Below, piece after piece: positions 34,359 through 43,994 of a stretch of DNA of 64,000 bases; the first letter of the stretch is position 1, and every line of letters starts with the position of its first letter. The notes beneath the pieces are model-generated. The model saw only the letters and a program-made list of their open reading frames with translations, had not been told where the DNA came from and ran no database searches. The DNA comes from S5-A14a sp050908895 (GTDB lineage Bacteria > Bacillota > Clostridia > Peptostreptococcales > Anaerovoracaceae): assembly GCA_050908895.1 (NCBI GenBank), contig CP171222.1, positions 1,178,001-1,242,000 of the forward strand, given 5' to 3'. The position numbers and the translations under genes were made by a program.

Positions 34359-35430
34359 GAGTATTAGTTCTTTTACAGTTGCATCCATTTATGTTGGTAC
34401 CATCATTGGAGCAGGATTTGCCTCAGGTCGTGAAATATGGCAATATTTTGGAGTTTTTGGTAGCTGGGGTATATTAGGATTAGCCATATCAGGATTAATG
34501 TTCATGGTTATGGGGATGATGGTTGTCTATATCGGGCGGAAAACTCAGACTCATGACATTGGACATGTTATATTACCCTTTGAGAACAAAACGGCAGCTT
34601 CAATATTAGGTTACATCGTGGCTCTTATAATTTATGTAGCTCTAATTACTATGTCCGCTGCAGGAGGCGCTTTTACTGCTCAACAGTTTGGCATTCATAG
34701 AGCAGTAGGAGGGATAATAATTGTAATTATGGTTATCTTCACTGTGCTTGGAAATTTTCACAGGATATCTCGAGTTTTTAATATGCTAGTTCCTGTACTT
34801 GTAATTGTCGTTGCTGCTTCATCTATATGTGTCTTGTTTACACCAGTTGAAATAGTTGAAAAGACTTTTAAGCCATCGCCAAGTCCCTTAGCAGACAATT
34901 GGTTTTTTGCAGCTCTAGTATACCTAGCATATAACATGATAGGAACTATACCAATAATGGCCAGGGCAGGGATTCATGCTTTAGATATGAAAACAGCCCT
35001 TAAAGGTGCTGCCTTGGGCGGAGGTGTTTTATTTTTTATGGCACTAGTATTATTGCTTGCATTATCTAAAGATCCTTCATTTGCAGATTCTTTGGATTTG
35101 CCACTTTTAGGAATGGTTGGAAGGCTCTCAAAATCTGCAAATTTAGTCTACAGTATTGTACTGTTTTTCTCAATATATTCTGCAGCAACTAGTACATTTT
35201 ATGGTGTAACAACTAAATTAAGAGAAGGTTCACACAAGAACAAAATAATTATTGGGTTTGCGCTATTTGGATTTGCCCTTGGTATGGCAGGTTTCAGACA
35301 GATTGTTGCAGTTGTATTTCCTATAGTAGGTTTTGTTGGCTTTTTCATAATTGCTATGGTAATATTTAACTTTTTTAGGGTATATAATGGTCACGGAAGG
35401 AAGTTAATGGATTACAATGAACAAATATGA
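34351..35430 (+). CDS. YkvI-like membrane transporter
   Basis: About 359 residues starting at ATG 34351, which overlaps the preceding stop and has GAGGAAG upstream. Around ten hydrophobic helices. The N-terminus SIYVGTIIGAGFASGREIWQYFG is the signature of the YkvI family, distantly related to the amino acid-polyamine-cation/LeuT-fold carriers. The glycine break in GTIIGAGFASG matches the unwound substrate-binding helix of such folds (inference). Substrate unknown. The MBL hydrolase start overlaps its 3' end. Confidence 0.8.
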   Translation: MYKSISSFTVASIYVGTIIGAGFASGREIWQYFGVFGSWGILGLAISGLMFMVMGMMVVYIGRKTQTHDIGHVILPFENKTAASILGYIVALIIYVALITMSAAGGAFTAQQFGIHRAVGGIIIVIMVIFTVLGNFHRISRVFNMLVPVLVIVVAASSICVLFTPVEIVEKTFKPSPSPLADNWFFAALVYLAYNMIGTIPIMARAGIHALDMKTALKGAALGGGVLFFMALVLLLALSKDPSFADSLDLPLLGMVGRLSKSANLVYSIVLFFSIYSAATSTFYGVTTKLREGSHKNKIIIGFALFGFALGMAGFRQIVAVVFPIVGFVGFFIIAMVIFNFFRVYNGHGRKLMDYNEQI

Positions 35431-36400
35431 TTTTTCTGCTGGAATTTATCATAATTTTCCAGGACACGATAGATTTGATTTTCCCCCATATTTGGAACGA
35501 GTAACTTCTGGCTTTGGTGGAGAAACTTTTTTAATATTCGGCTCTGATAAAACCGCTCTTTATGACAGCGGCATGGCTTATTGTGCAACAGACACTATTA
35601 GTAAAATTAAGAAAAAACTTAACGAAAAATCCAGAGATAAGCTAGATATTATTTTAATCTCTCACACTCATTATGACCATGTAGGTGCATTGCCATATAT
35701 TATTGATGTGTGGCCTGAAGTAGTCGTATATGGTGCACTGAAAGCTAAAGAAGTTTTTAAGAGCGAAGGAGCAATTAAAACTATGGAACGTTTAGGTGAG
35801 GCAGCAAGGGATATATTTGGACCTAAGCATAATAATCAAGATATTAATAAAAAAAATAGTTTCCTTAAAATAAAAGCTAATGGAATGAGAATTGATAAAG
35901 TCGTTTATGAAGATGATATTATTGATATAGGTAATATTAAGATAAGAGTCTTAGAAACTAAAGGACACACAGATTGCTCCCTAACCTTTGCTCTCGAACC
36001 AATGAAAATACTTTTAAATAGTGAGAGTACAGGGGTGCTTAGAGGACCTGGTTATCTGCATACAGCCTTTGTTAAGAACTATTGGGAAAGTATAGAGTCT
36101 GCATATAAATGCAAGGCTTATAAAGCAACACAGCTTATGATTCCTCATTACGGCTTGGCGCCATTAGGATATGTAGATGATTTTTTTAATTGGTACATTA
36201 AATTAGCAAAAGAAGAAAAAAACATGATAGTTTCAATGCATGAATCAGGTTGTGACCAAGATGAGATAATGAAAAAATACATTAAGGAATATTGGTCAGA
36301 AGAAAGAAGCAAAGCACAGCCTTTCGCAGCTTTTTTAGAGAATGGGAGACATACAATAAATAACATTATAAGGGATTGTAAAGAGGAGGATAAATGCTAG
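35417..36400 (+). CDS. MBL-fold metallo-hydrolase
   Basis: A 327-residue metallo-beta-lactamase-fold protein. The metal-binding motif ISHTHYDHVGALPYI near residue 80, the later histidine in ETKGHTDCSLTF near 190, and MIPHYG near 245 are consistent with a two-metal hydrolase. The active-site Asp of HxHxDH is present (HTHYDH). The middle part resembles flavoprotein-like or lactonase-type MBL enzymes, but no flavodoxin domain follows. It overlaps the genes on both sides by a few bases. Substrate unknown. Confidence 0.82.
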   Translation: MNKYDFSAGIYHNFPGHDRFDFPPYLERVTSGFGGETFLIFGSDKTALYDSGMAYCATDTISKIKKKLNEKSRDKLDIILISHTHYDHVGALPYIIDVWPEVVVYGALKAKEVFKSEGAIKTMERLGEAARDIFGPKHNNQDINKKNSFLKIKANGMRIDKVVYEDDIIDIGNIKIRVLETKGHTDCSLTFALEPMKILLNSESTGVLRGPGYLHTAFVKNYWESIESAYKCKAYKATQLMIPHYGLAPLGYVDDFFNWYIKLAKEEKNMIVSMHESGCDQDEIMKKYIKEYWSEERSKAQPFAAFLENGRHTINNIIRDCKEEDKC

Positions 36401-37647
36401 AAATTAAGAAATTAAAAAATGGCATTGATATAATTATGGATCCGGTGCAGGAGGTAGAATCCGTCACATTGGGTATCTGGGTAAAAACAGGAGCTGTTAA
36501 AGAAGAAGCAAAATATGCGGGTATATCACACTTTGTTGAACACATGCTTTTTAAAGGTACTACAAGCAGGTCCTATGTTGATATTGCAAGAGACATAGAC
36601 AAAATTGGAGGAAGTATTAATGCCTTTACTGGTAAGGAAGCAACATGTTATCATGTAAAAGTAATGTCTTCAAATTTATTTGAAGGGGCAGATGTACTTG
36701 TAGACATGATAGAAAATTCAGTCTTTTCAAAAGAAGAACTGGATAAGGAAAGATTTGTTATCGGAGAAGAAATTAAAATGACTTTAGATTCTCCTGAAGA
36801 TTTGGCTCATGACTTATCGACAGAATTAATTTTTAAGGGTAACAGTTTAGGTAATTCAATAATTGGAACACCGACTACCTTGAAGAGAATTACAAGAAAT
36901 GTTATAAAAAAATACGTCAGAGATCATTATACAAAAGATAATATTTTAGTCAGCATTTCCGGGAAATTTGATGAAAATCAGGTTTTAAAATATTTTGAAA
37001 ATAAATTCTTATCTCTAGAAGATAAATCTCCCGATTTTACCTTTAATTCCGCACCTTACGAGAAAAAGATAAAAGTTGTTCATAAAGACGTGGAGCAATG
37101 CAATCTTTGCATGGGTATACCGACTTTTGGCATAGCAGATAACAGATATTATGCTCTACAGATTCTAAATAATATTCTTGGTGGCACCATGAGCTCCAGA
37201 CTTTTTAGGAATATAAGAGAAGAAAAAGGCTTAGCTTACTCCGTATTTTCAATGGTTTCCGCTTATAAAGATCTTGGATATTTTAAAATTTACGCCGGAC
37301 TTAATAGAGATAAAGTAAAAGATGCTGTGGGTGGCATTAAGGAAGAAATTTATTTGTTGCATAAAGAGGGAATTACAGATGAAGAGTTAACATCTTCTAA
37401 AGAGCAACTGAAAGCCGGATATATTTTTAGTCAAGAAAGCACAGCTTCCAGAATGTTAAATAACGGGCGAACGGCTATTTTGCTTAACAAAGTAGTTCCT
37501 ATGCAAGAGATTATTCACAGATATGATATGATTACAAAAGAGGATGTAATTGATGTCCTTGAGATTGTTTCTGATTTTGACAGATATTCTGCAGTGGCTG
37601 TTACTGGAAATAAATTGTTACAGCTTAAAAAATATATGGAGATGTGA
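36394..37647 (+). CDS. M16 family zinc peptidase (processing-peptidase-like)
   Basis: A 417-residue M16 peptidase. The inverted zinc motif HFVEHMLFKGT near residue 47 (HxxEH) with the third ligand Glu about 75 residues on (VIGEEIKMTLDSPED) is intact. The C-terminal domain has GGTMSSRLFRNIREEKGLAYSV near 260, the R/Y substrate-binding pair of the family. It resembles Bacillus MlpA/YmxG. Such proteins sit near dut in many clostridia, as here. The start overlaps the MBL stop (ATGCTAG) behind GAGGAGG. Confidence 0.9.
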   Translation: MLEIKKLKNGIDIIMDPVQEVESVTLGIWVKTGAVKEEAKYAGISHFVEHMLFKGTTSRSYVDIARDIDKIGGSINAFTGKEATCYHVKVMSSNLFEGADVLVDMIENSVFSKEELDKERFVIGEEIKMTLDSPEDLAHDLSTELIFKGNSLGNSIIGTPTTLKRITRNVIKKYVRDHYTKDNILVSISGKFDENQVLKYFENKFLSLEDKSPDFTFNSAPYEKKIKVVHKDVEQCNLCMGIPTFGIADNRYYALQILNNILGGTMSSRLFRNIREEKGLAYSVFSMVSAYKDLGYFKIYAGLNRDKVKDAVGGIKEEIYLLHKEGITDEELTSSKEQLKAGYIFSQESTASRMLNNGRTAILLNKVVPMQEIIHRYDMITKEDVIDVLEIVSDFDRYSAVAVTGNKLLQLKKYMEM

Positions 37648-37648
37648 C

Positions 37649-38089
37649 ATGATTGATATTAAGATTTTTTCTGTTAGTGGAGAGATTCCAAGATATGAGA
37701 CCGAGTCTGCTGCCGGTCTGGATTTACGTGCTCATATTAAAGAAGATCTCGTTCTAAGGCCATTGGAGAGGATGCTGGTTCCTACGGGTATTTTTCTTGA
37801 GATTCCGGTGGGTCATGAAGGGCAAGTGAGGGCAAGAAGCGGTTTAGCTATTAAGTATGGTATATCTTTGATTAATGGTGTAGGAACCGTTGATGCTGAT
37901 TATAGAGGAGAATTAAAAGTTCCTCTTGTAAATCTTGGAAGCGAAGATTTTCTTATAAAAAATGGAGATAGGATAGCCCAGATAGTTTTCGCAAAATTTC
38001 AGCGAGGGAATTTAATCTCCGTGGGGGATTTAGATGAATTGTCCCATACTAAAAGAGGCAGTGGTGGCTTTGGACACACGGGGGTTTAA
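37649..38089 (+). CDS. dut: Deoxyuridine 5'-triphosphate nucleotidohydrolase (dUTPase)
   Basis: 146 residues from ATG 37649, one base after the M16 stop. The homotrimeric dUTPase motifs are in order: AAGLDLRA, RARSGLAIKYG, NGVGTVDADYRGEL (catalytic Asp), GDRIAQIVF and the C-terminal arm RGSGGFGHTG. It hydrolyses dUTP to dUMP, keeping uracil out of DNA and supplying thymidylate synthesis. A longer frame reaches back into the M16 gene but has no support. The dGTPase-like gene follows after 43 bases. Confidence 0.95.
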   Translation: MIDIKIFSVSGEIPRYETESAAGLDLRAHIKEDLVLRPLERMLVPTGIFLEIPVGHEGQVRARSGLAIKYGISLINGVGTVDADYRGELKVPLVNLGSEDFLIKNGDRIAQIVFAKFQRGNLISVGDLDELSHTKRGSGGFGHTGV

Positions 38090-38132
38090 TTATTTTGTTG
38101 CTTGTAACTAGCTGGTTGAGTTAGGGTGTAGT

Positions 38133-39125
38133 ATGATTTTGAGAGAAGATATAGAAAAACGAGAATTAGAACATTTGTCTGAGCATGGAGCTAAGGCACG
38201 TTATACTAAGGGAAGAGCTATTTATGAAGAACCTTGTAAATATAGAACTGAATACCAACGAGACAGAGATAGGATTATTCATTCCAAAGCTTTTAGGCGA
38301 CTTATGCATAAAACTCAGGTTTTCTTGTCTCCTGAGGGTGATCATTACAGAACGAGACTTACTCACACATTAGAAGTTGCCCAGATAAGCAGAACCATAT
38401 CTTGTATTTTGGGATTAAATGAAGATCTGACGGAAGCAATTGCTATGGGACATGACTTAGGCCATACACCCTTTGGACACAATGGAGAAATGGTTTTAAA
38501 TCGTATTCATTCTGGTGGTTTTAAACACAGTATCCAAAGTCTAAGAGTCGTAGAGAGAATAGAGACTAGATCTAGTCTTAAAGGCATGAATTTAACATGG
38601 GAAGTTAAAGATGGAATAGTTAATCATACTGGCTCATCAAGGGCTGCTACACTAGAGGGACAAGTTGTTAACGTAAGTGATAGAATAGCATATATAAATC
38701 ATGATATTGATGATGCTATAAGAAGCGGAGTTCTTACTTTTGATATGCTTCCGAAAGGTCCAATTTCTTTATTTGGGAAAAGACGTAGCCAACGCATAAC
38801 GAAGATGATTGAAAGTGTTGTAGCTGGAAGTGAAAATAGGGAAAGAATTTCTATGATCCCAAAAGATTGGGAAATGTTATTAGAACTAAGACAATTTATG
38901 TTCCGAAATGTATATACAAACGCCGATGTTAAAAAGCGAGATGAGCTGGATCAAGCTGAAAAAATTGTAGAATTTTTATATAATTATTATATAAAAAATG
39001 AACAGGATCTACCTAAAGAAATGAAGGAAATTGCTAAAGAAGAAGGCGTTCATGTTGCTGCAAAAGATTATGTGGCTGGAATGACTGACAGGTTTGCAAT
39101 TAATAAGTATAAGGAGTTGAAGTAG
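38133..39125 (+). CDS. dgt: dGTP triphosphohydrolase-like HD protein
   Basis: A 330-residue HD-domain dNTPase. Metal ligands are seen in RLTHTLEVAQISRTIS near residue 75 and the HD motif MGHDLGHTPFGHNGE near 108, then NVSDRIAYINHDIDDA near 180. It is shorter than E. coli Dgt (about 505) and matches the clostridial form that usually precedes dnaG. It hydrolyses dNTPs to nucleosides and triphosphate. Start at GTAGTATG with weak ribosome site. Stop and the dnaG start abut at 39125/39126. Confidence 0.9.
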   Translation: MILREDIEKRELEHLSEHGAKARYTKGRAIYEEPCKYRTEYQRDRDRIIHSKAFRRLMHKTQVFLSPEGDHYRTRLTHTLEVAQISRTISCILGLNEDLTEAIAMGHDLGHTPFGHNGEMVLNRIHSGGFKHSIQSLRVVERIETRSSLKGMNLTWEVKDGIVNHTGSSRAATLEGQVVNVSDRIAYINHDIDDAIRSGVLTFDMLPKGPISLFGKRRSQRITKMIESVVAGSENRERISMIPKDWEMLLELRQFMFRNVYTNADVKKRDELDQAEKIVEFLYNYYIKNEQDLPKEMKEIAKEEGVHVAAKDYVAGMTDRFAINKYKELK

Positions 39126-40874
39126 ATGACCACGTCCTACTCTCACCGGAGTGTAGAGAATTTAAAACAACAAATAAATATTGTCGATGTTATCGGCAAT
39201 TCCATAAAGTTAAAAAAACAGGGTGCAAATTACAAAGCATGCTGTCCTTTTCATGGCGAAAAAACTCCTTCCTTTGTCGTTTCTCCGGAAAAACAGATAT
39301 TTACTTGTTTTGGATGTGGCGCTACCGGAGATGCAATTGAATTTGTACGCAAATACTATAACCTTGACTTTGTGGAAGCAATTGAAAAAATAGCTAAGGA
39401 TCAAGGGATTACTTTAGAAAAGACAAGGTATGATGATAGCAGGGACATGTTCTATCAAGCAAATAAGGCTGCAGCAAAGTATTTTGTAAGAAGTCTTATT
39501 GCAAAACCGAATCCTGCTCTTAAATATTTAACAGAAGAAAGAAAACTAACTATGGAAACTATTACAAAGTTTGGGTTGGGTTATGCTGACAATAATTGGA
39601 CAGGTTTATACAACCACATGGCTTCTCTAGGTTATAGCGATGAATTATTATCTCAAATAGGTTTAATCTCTATTAAAGAGGGTAAAAAGTATGACAGATT
39701 TAGGAATAGGGTCATTTTTCCTATAATTAGTACCAGTGGAAAGGTTATAGGCTTTGGTGGTAGAGCCCTTGATCACAGTGGTGCCAAATATCTCAATTCG
39801 CCGGAAACACCAATATTTCACAAAAGCAACAATCTTTTTTCATTAAATTTTGCCAGGTATTTTTTAAGGGATAAGGATTATATAATTGTAGTTGAAGGTT
39901 ATATGGATGCGATAGGGCTATTCCAATCGGGAATTGGGAATGTTACTGCTAGTCTTGGAACTGCTTTAACAGAAAATCACGGTAAGCTTTTAAAGCGTTA
40001 TGCAAAGAAGATTATTTTGTCGTATGACTCGGATGATGCAGGCAGGAATGCAGCTTATAAAGGAGTTGATATATTAAGAAATGTTGGAGTTGACGTCTCC
40101 GTTTTACATGTGGATGACGGAAAAGATCCGGATGAGTATGTTAAGATTAATGGTAAAGAAGGTTACCTTAGGCTTATAGATAAGAGTATAAGCGGAACTG
40201 ATTATCAGCTTCGATACTTGGCAAGAGGCTATAATCTTTTAAAAGACGAAGAGAAAATCAAGTATATTAATGAAATATCCAAGGTTTTCCAAAAGCTTTC
40301 TCCTGTCGAACAGGAAGTATATGCCCAAAAGGTTGGTAGATCTTTAGGACTAGATTATAAGAATATTTTAGTTCAAATTAGGGATTCGTACTCTAATAAT
40401 AGTATTATTGAAGACAATTTGTTAAATTCTCCGGTTAGAAAGATTACGCCAACTGAGAAGATTTTAATTAAAATAATTTTTTTGGATACGAGCTATATTT
40501 CAAGAATTAAAGAATATGAGGGAGTTTTTTCTAGTGACCTCGCACAGGAAATTATAAGCTTAGTGGAAAAAGAAATTAGATTTGGAGATGGGTTTATAGA
40601 TGAAAAATTGATAAAAGACTCTATGGATCCTCTAGATGCAGCCAAGCTTGATGAAATTTTAAATAATGTTCCCGTTGGAGATATAGAAACTACTTTCGTC
40701 GACTGCATTTTGAATTGGAAATTAGGTGTCTTAAAGGAAAAGAAGAAAATGATTTTAGATTTACTTTCAATCGCTGATGCAGAAGAAAGAAATCAAGAGG
40801 GTGAAAAGTTACAATTGAAATTAATGAAAATACAACAAGAAATTGAAAAAATAAGAGGGGGAGAAGTTTTATGA
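39126..40874 (+). CDS. dnaG: DNA primase
   Basis: 582 residues. The N-terminal CHC2 zinc ribbon is CPFHGEKTPSF...CFGCGATGD (about 40-70). The TOPRIM core has VVEGYMDAIGLFQSG near 258 and SYDSDDAGRNAA near 304. The C-terminal helicase-binding domain spans roughly 430-582. It synthesises RNA primers at the replication fork. AAGGAGTTG precedes the ATG. It overlaps rpoD by four bases, the classic dnaG-rpoD macromolecular-synthesis arrangement. Confidence 0.96.
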   Translation: MTTSYSHRSVENLKQQINIVDVIGNSIKLKKQGANYKACCPFHGEKTPSFVVSPEKQIFTCFGCGATGDAIEFVRKYYNLDFVEAIEKIAKDQGITLEKTRYDDSRDMFYQANKAAAKYFVRSLIAKPNPALKYLTEERKLTMETITKFGLGYADNNWTGLYNHMASLGYSDELLSQIGLISIKEGKKYDRFRNRVIFPIISTSGKVIGFGGRALDHSGAKYLNSPETPIFHKSNNLFSLNFARYFLRDKDYIIVVEGYMDAIGLFQSGIGNVTASLGTALTENHGKLLKRYAKKIILSYDSDDAGRNAAYKGVDILRNVGVDVSVLHVDDGKDPDEYVKINGKEGYLRLIDKSISGTDYQLRYLARGYNLLKDEEKIKYINEISKVFQKLSPVEQEVYAQKVGRSLGLDYKNILVQIRDSYSNNSIIEDNLLNSPVRKITPTEKILIKIIFLDTSYISRIKEYEGVFSSDLAQEIISLVEKEIRFGDGFIDEKLIKDSMDPLDAAKLDEILNNVPVGDIETTFVDCILNWKLGVLKEKKKMILDLLSIADAEERNQEGEKLQLKLMKIQQEIEKIRGGEVL

Positions 40875-42091
40875 GTCAAGTGAAGGATGATTTAAAGTTA
40901 AAAGAGGAGAATCAAAATCCTACTTTACACTTTGATAAATCTGATGTGGAAAAAATGACGACAGATGAAATTAAGAAAACTGTTATCGACACATTGGCTC
41001 GTGAAGCCGAAAAGAAAAAACGCAAACTGACCTATTCCGACGTTGCAGAGTATTTAGATTCAGTGGATTTGGATAAAAATGTTTTAGATGAAATCTATGA
41101 AAGTTTATTGTCAAACGGAGTAGAGATAGGTGATTCTCATCCTGAAGAATTTTCTGAAATTTTGGACAAGGATGATGTCATCGATGATGAAGATGAAGAT
41201 GATGGCATAGTGGTAAATGAATCGGGGGAGATTGATATTGATGCTACACTTCCGAAAGGGATCAATATAGATGATCCTGTAAGAATGTATCTGAAGGAAA
41301 TTGGCAAAGTCCAACTTTTAACTGCTGATGAAGAGATATCTTTAGCAAAGAAAATGGAACAAGGCGATGAGTTTGCAAAAAAAAGACTATGCGAAGCTAA
41401 TCTTAGATTGGTTGTCAGTATCGCAAAGAGATATGTTGGAAGAGGGATGCTTTTTCTAGACTTAATCCAGGAAGGAAATTTAGGGCTGATTAAGGCGGTA
41501 GATAAGTTTGATTATAGAAAAGGATATAAGTTTTCCACCTATGCAACTTGGTGGATAAGACAAGCAATTACTAGGTCTATTGCCGATCAGGCTAGAACAA
41601 TAAGAATTCCTGTTCATATGGTAGAAACCATCAATAAGCTTATAAGAGTTTCCAGACAGCTTCTTCAAAATTATGGTAGAGAACCGCTTCCCGAAGAAAT
41701 TGCAAAGGAAATGGGAATTACAGTAGAAAAGGTTAGAGAAATACAGAAAATTGCTTTGGAGCCAGTATCATTAGAAACACCAATTGGTGAAGAAGAAGAC
41801 AGCCACTTAGGTGATTTCATTCCTGATGATGATGCTCCATCACCGGCAGAGGCGGCCGCATTTTCGATGCTGAAAGAACAGTTGTTAGAGGTACTTGATA
41901 CCCTTACGGATAGAGAGAAAAAAGTTCTTATGTTAAGATTTGGCATTGAAGATGGGAGAGCTAGAACTTTAGAAGAAGTAGGCAGGGAGTTTTCAGTTAC
42001 AAGAGAAAGAATAAGGCAAATAGAATCTAAGGCACTAAAGAAACTTAGACACCCTAGTAGATCCAAGAAACTTAAAGATTATTTGGAATAA
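40871..42091 (+). CDS. rpoD: Primary sigma factor RpoD (sigma-A)
   Basis: A 406-residue sigma-70. A short acidic N-terminal region 1.1-like segment (with a DDEDEDD patch) is followed by region 1.2 (DPVRMYLKEIGKVQLL), region 2 (DLIQEGNLGLIKAVDKFDYRKGYKFSTYATWWIRQ, about 200-240), region 3 and region 4.2 (TRERIRQIESKALKKLRHP) at the C-terminus. It directs RNA polymerase to TTGACA/TATAAT promoters, such as those at 1179, 16895 and 45437. GGGGGAG ribosome site lies inside dnaG. Confidence 0.97.
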   Translation: MSQVKDDLKLKEENQNPTLHFDKSDVEKMTTDEIKKTVIDTLAREAEKKKRKLTYSDVAEYLDSVDLDKNVLDEIYESLLSNGVEIGDSHPEEFSEILDKDDVIDDEDEDDGIVVNESGEIDIDATLPKGINIDDPVRMYLKEIGKVQLLTADEEISLAKKMEQGDEFAKKRLCEANLRLVVSIAKRYVGRGMLFLDLIQEGNLGLIKAVDKFDYRKGYKFSTYATWWIRQAITRSIADQARTIRIPVHMVETINKLIRVSRQLLQNYGREPLPEEIAKEMGITVEKVREIQKIALEPVSLETPIGEEEDSHLGDFIPDDDAPSPAEAAAFSMLKEQLLEVLDTLTDREKKVLMLRFGIEDGRARTLEEVGREFSVTRERIRQIESKALKKLRHPSRSKKLKDYLE

Positions 42092-42131
42092 AGAATTTTA
42101 CGAATTATATATTATAAGAACAAAGAGGATT

Positions 42132-42797
42132 ATGTTAAGCGAAAGACTATACACACTTGCAGCAGGAATAAATCAGGGTGAAACCATGGCAGATATTGGA
42201 ACTGACCATGGTTTTTTGCCAGCATATTTAATTGAAAATCAAATATCTCCCTGGGCAATAGCAATAGATGTAAGTGCTAATTCACTAAAGAAAGCTGAAA
42301 AGTTCAATTGTAAGAATTTATATTGTCGTTTGGGCGATGGCATAAAAGTTCTTAAAGATGGAGAGGTGGATGTAATTGTAATTGCAGGTATGGGCGGCAT
42401 TTTAATTAGTGAAATTTTAGGGGATGATTTAGATAAATCAAGAAGTTTTAATCGTTTTATACTCCAACCTAGGAGTAAAGTAGGTTATCTTAGAAGATGG
42501 CTTAACGACAATGGTTTTACAATTTCTCATGAGGATATAGTCTGTGAGGTAGACAAATTATGGGAAATTTTAACTGTTGTACCAACACAAAAATGCCACT
42601 ATGATTATCCTTTTGATTTAGTTAATTACCCCAATAAATATACAGAAAGATATTTGAATTTTCACATTAAAAAAAATCAGTATATTTTGGATAATATCAG
42701 CAATAACTTGTCAAACACCTGTAAAATCCAATCAATAAGAGAAACTGTAGGACATTTGGAAAATCTAAAGAAGTTGCTGAAAGGTGAGTCCGTATGA
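42132..42797 (+). CDS. trmK: tRNA (adenine(22)-N1)-methyltransferase
   Basis: A 221-residue protein of the TrmK/YqfN family that methylates A22 in tRNA. LSERLYTLAAGINQGETMADIGTDHG at the N-terminus combines the family start with the SAM motif I, followed by IAIDVSANSLKKAEKF and VIVIAGMGGILISEIL (catalytic region). The C-terminal coiled segment is typical. Its position between rpoD and nif3 is the conserved Firmicute order. GAGGATT precedes the ATG. It overlaps the next gene by four bases. Confidence 0.92.
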   Translation: MLSERLYTLAAGINQGETMADIGTDHGFLPAYLIENQISPWAIAIDVSANSLKKAEKFNCKNLYCRLGDGIKVLKDGEVDVIVIAGMGGILISEILGDDLDKSRSFNRFILQPRSKVGYLRRWLNDNGFTISHEDIVCEVDKLWEILTVVPTQKCHYDYPFDLVNYPNKYTERYLNFHIKKNQYILDNISNNLSNTCKIQSIRETVGHLENLKKLLKGESV

Positions 42798-43570
42798 AAA
42801 TAAATGAATTATTTGAAAAATTTAATAAAATTATGCCTGAAAGTTTAGCAGAAACCTGGGATTGTGTCGGCCCGCAATTGACCTTTCATGATATAGAGGT
42901 AAAAAGTGTACTGGTGGCACTTGAGATTACCCCAGAAGTTGTTGAGGAGGCAATAGTTAAGGGTGTTGAGGCAATCCTTATACATCATCCAATTATTTTC
43001 TCACCATTACAATCTTTAGACTCAAAAAATTGTAAAAATAAGATGCTAATTAATTTAATTCAGAACAAAATATCTGTATACGCAGCTCATACAAACTATG
43101 ATAAATTAAAAGATGGAAATAATGACTATTTGGCAAAACAATTAGCTTTAAATAATATATCTTTTCTTGAAGAATCAAACGGAATTGTAAAAAAAGGAAC
43201 TTTGGACACAGTTATGACTTTGAAGGAATTTGTTATTAAAATTTGTCATGATACTTATACTCCGGAAAATCAAGTGAGATATGTTGGAAATGATGAAACA
43301 AAGATAAAGAAAATAGCTTTATGTACAGGTTCTGGAGCGGAATACTATAAGCTTGCATTAGAAGAAGGTTGCGATTGTTTTGTTACAGGAGACATAAAAT
43401 ATCACGATGCACAGGATGCAAAAACCTATAATTTTTCCCTTGTAGATTTGGGACATTACCATTCTGAAAAAAGTTTTTCTATTAGTGCGGCAAATTTATG
43501 TAAAAATAATATTGGAAGTGTAATTTTTGTATCATCATCCATTGATATAAATCCCTTTACTGTGCTATAA
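42794..43570 (+). CDS. Nif3-like dinuclear metal centre protein
   Basis: 258 residues, the short Nif3/YbgI form. Metal ligands appear in ILIHHPIIFSPLQSL near residue 60, YAAHTNYDK near 97 and the C-terminal LVDLGHYHSEKSF near 220. TWDCVGPQL near 20 is the usual ENWDNxG motif in variant form. The biochemical role is unsettled (GTP cyclohydrolase-like fold). Coupled to trmK (ATGA overlap) as in Bacillus yqfN-yqfO. The RNase P RNA begins about six bases after the stop. Confidence 0.9.
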   Translation: MKINELFEKFNKIMPESLAETWDCVGPQLTFHDIEVKSVLVALEITPEVVEEAIVKGVEAILIHHPIIFSPLQSLDSKNCKNKMLINLIQNKISVYAAHTNYDKLKDGNNDYLAKQLALNNISFLEESNGIVKKGTLDTVMTLKEFVIKICHDTYTPENQVRYVGNDETKIKKIALCTGSGAEYYKLALEEGCDCFVTGDIKYHDAQDAKTYNFSLVDLGHYHSEKSFSISAANLCKNNIGSVIFVSSSIDINPFTVL

Positions 43571-43575
43571 TTAGT

Positions 43576-43920
43576 AGAGGTGAACCAGGCAATCGCGTGC
43601 TTTTTGTAGCATGAGGAAAGTCCGGGCTCCATAGGGCGAGGATGCCAGATAACTTCTGGCGTAGGTAACTATAGGGAAAGTGCAACAGAAACATTCCGCC
43701 GAAACGGGTAATGCCGTGGTAAGGTTGAAATGGTGAGGTAAGAGCTCACCGGCATCTTGGAGACAAGATGGCCGTGTAAACCCCATTCGGAGCAAGGTCA
43801 AATAGGGTATTAGGTTGGCGGCCCGTCACAGCCCGGAAGGTAGACCGCATGAGCGTGCAGCGATGTTACGCCTTAGATAGATGATTGCTTAATACAGAAC
43901 CCGGCTTATGGTTTGCCTTT
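43576..43920 (+). ncRNA. rnpB: RNase P RNA
   Basis: The catalytic RNA that matures tRNA 5' ends. Universally conserved blocks are present: GAGGAAAGTCCGGGCTCC at the start of P4, AGGGTGCAACAGAAA-like region (AAAGTGCAACAGAAACA), and ACAGAACCCGGCTTATGG at the 3' side of P4. The outer stem AGGTGAACCA/TGGTTTGCCT closes the molecule. Length about 345 nt. It lies directly after the Nif3 gene and before a terminator, so it may be processed from the operon transcript or have its own start inside nif3. Confidence 0.95.
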
Positions 43921-43928
43921 AAAAAAAT

Positions 43929-43958
43929 ACCTCCCATTAGGGAGGTGTTTAATTTTTT
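43929..43958 (+). terminator. Terminator of rnpB
   Basis: ACCTCCC and GGGAGGT pair over 7 bp around ATTA and are followed by GTTTAATTTTTT. Confidence 0.8.
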
Positions 43959-43994
43959 ACAAATACTATAAAAATAATTAAGGAGGCAATGGAA

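Noticed and set aside
41671..42066. Minus-strand frame of 131 residues inside rpoD
   Set aside because: Serine-rich shadow of the conserved sigma-factor regions.
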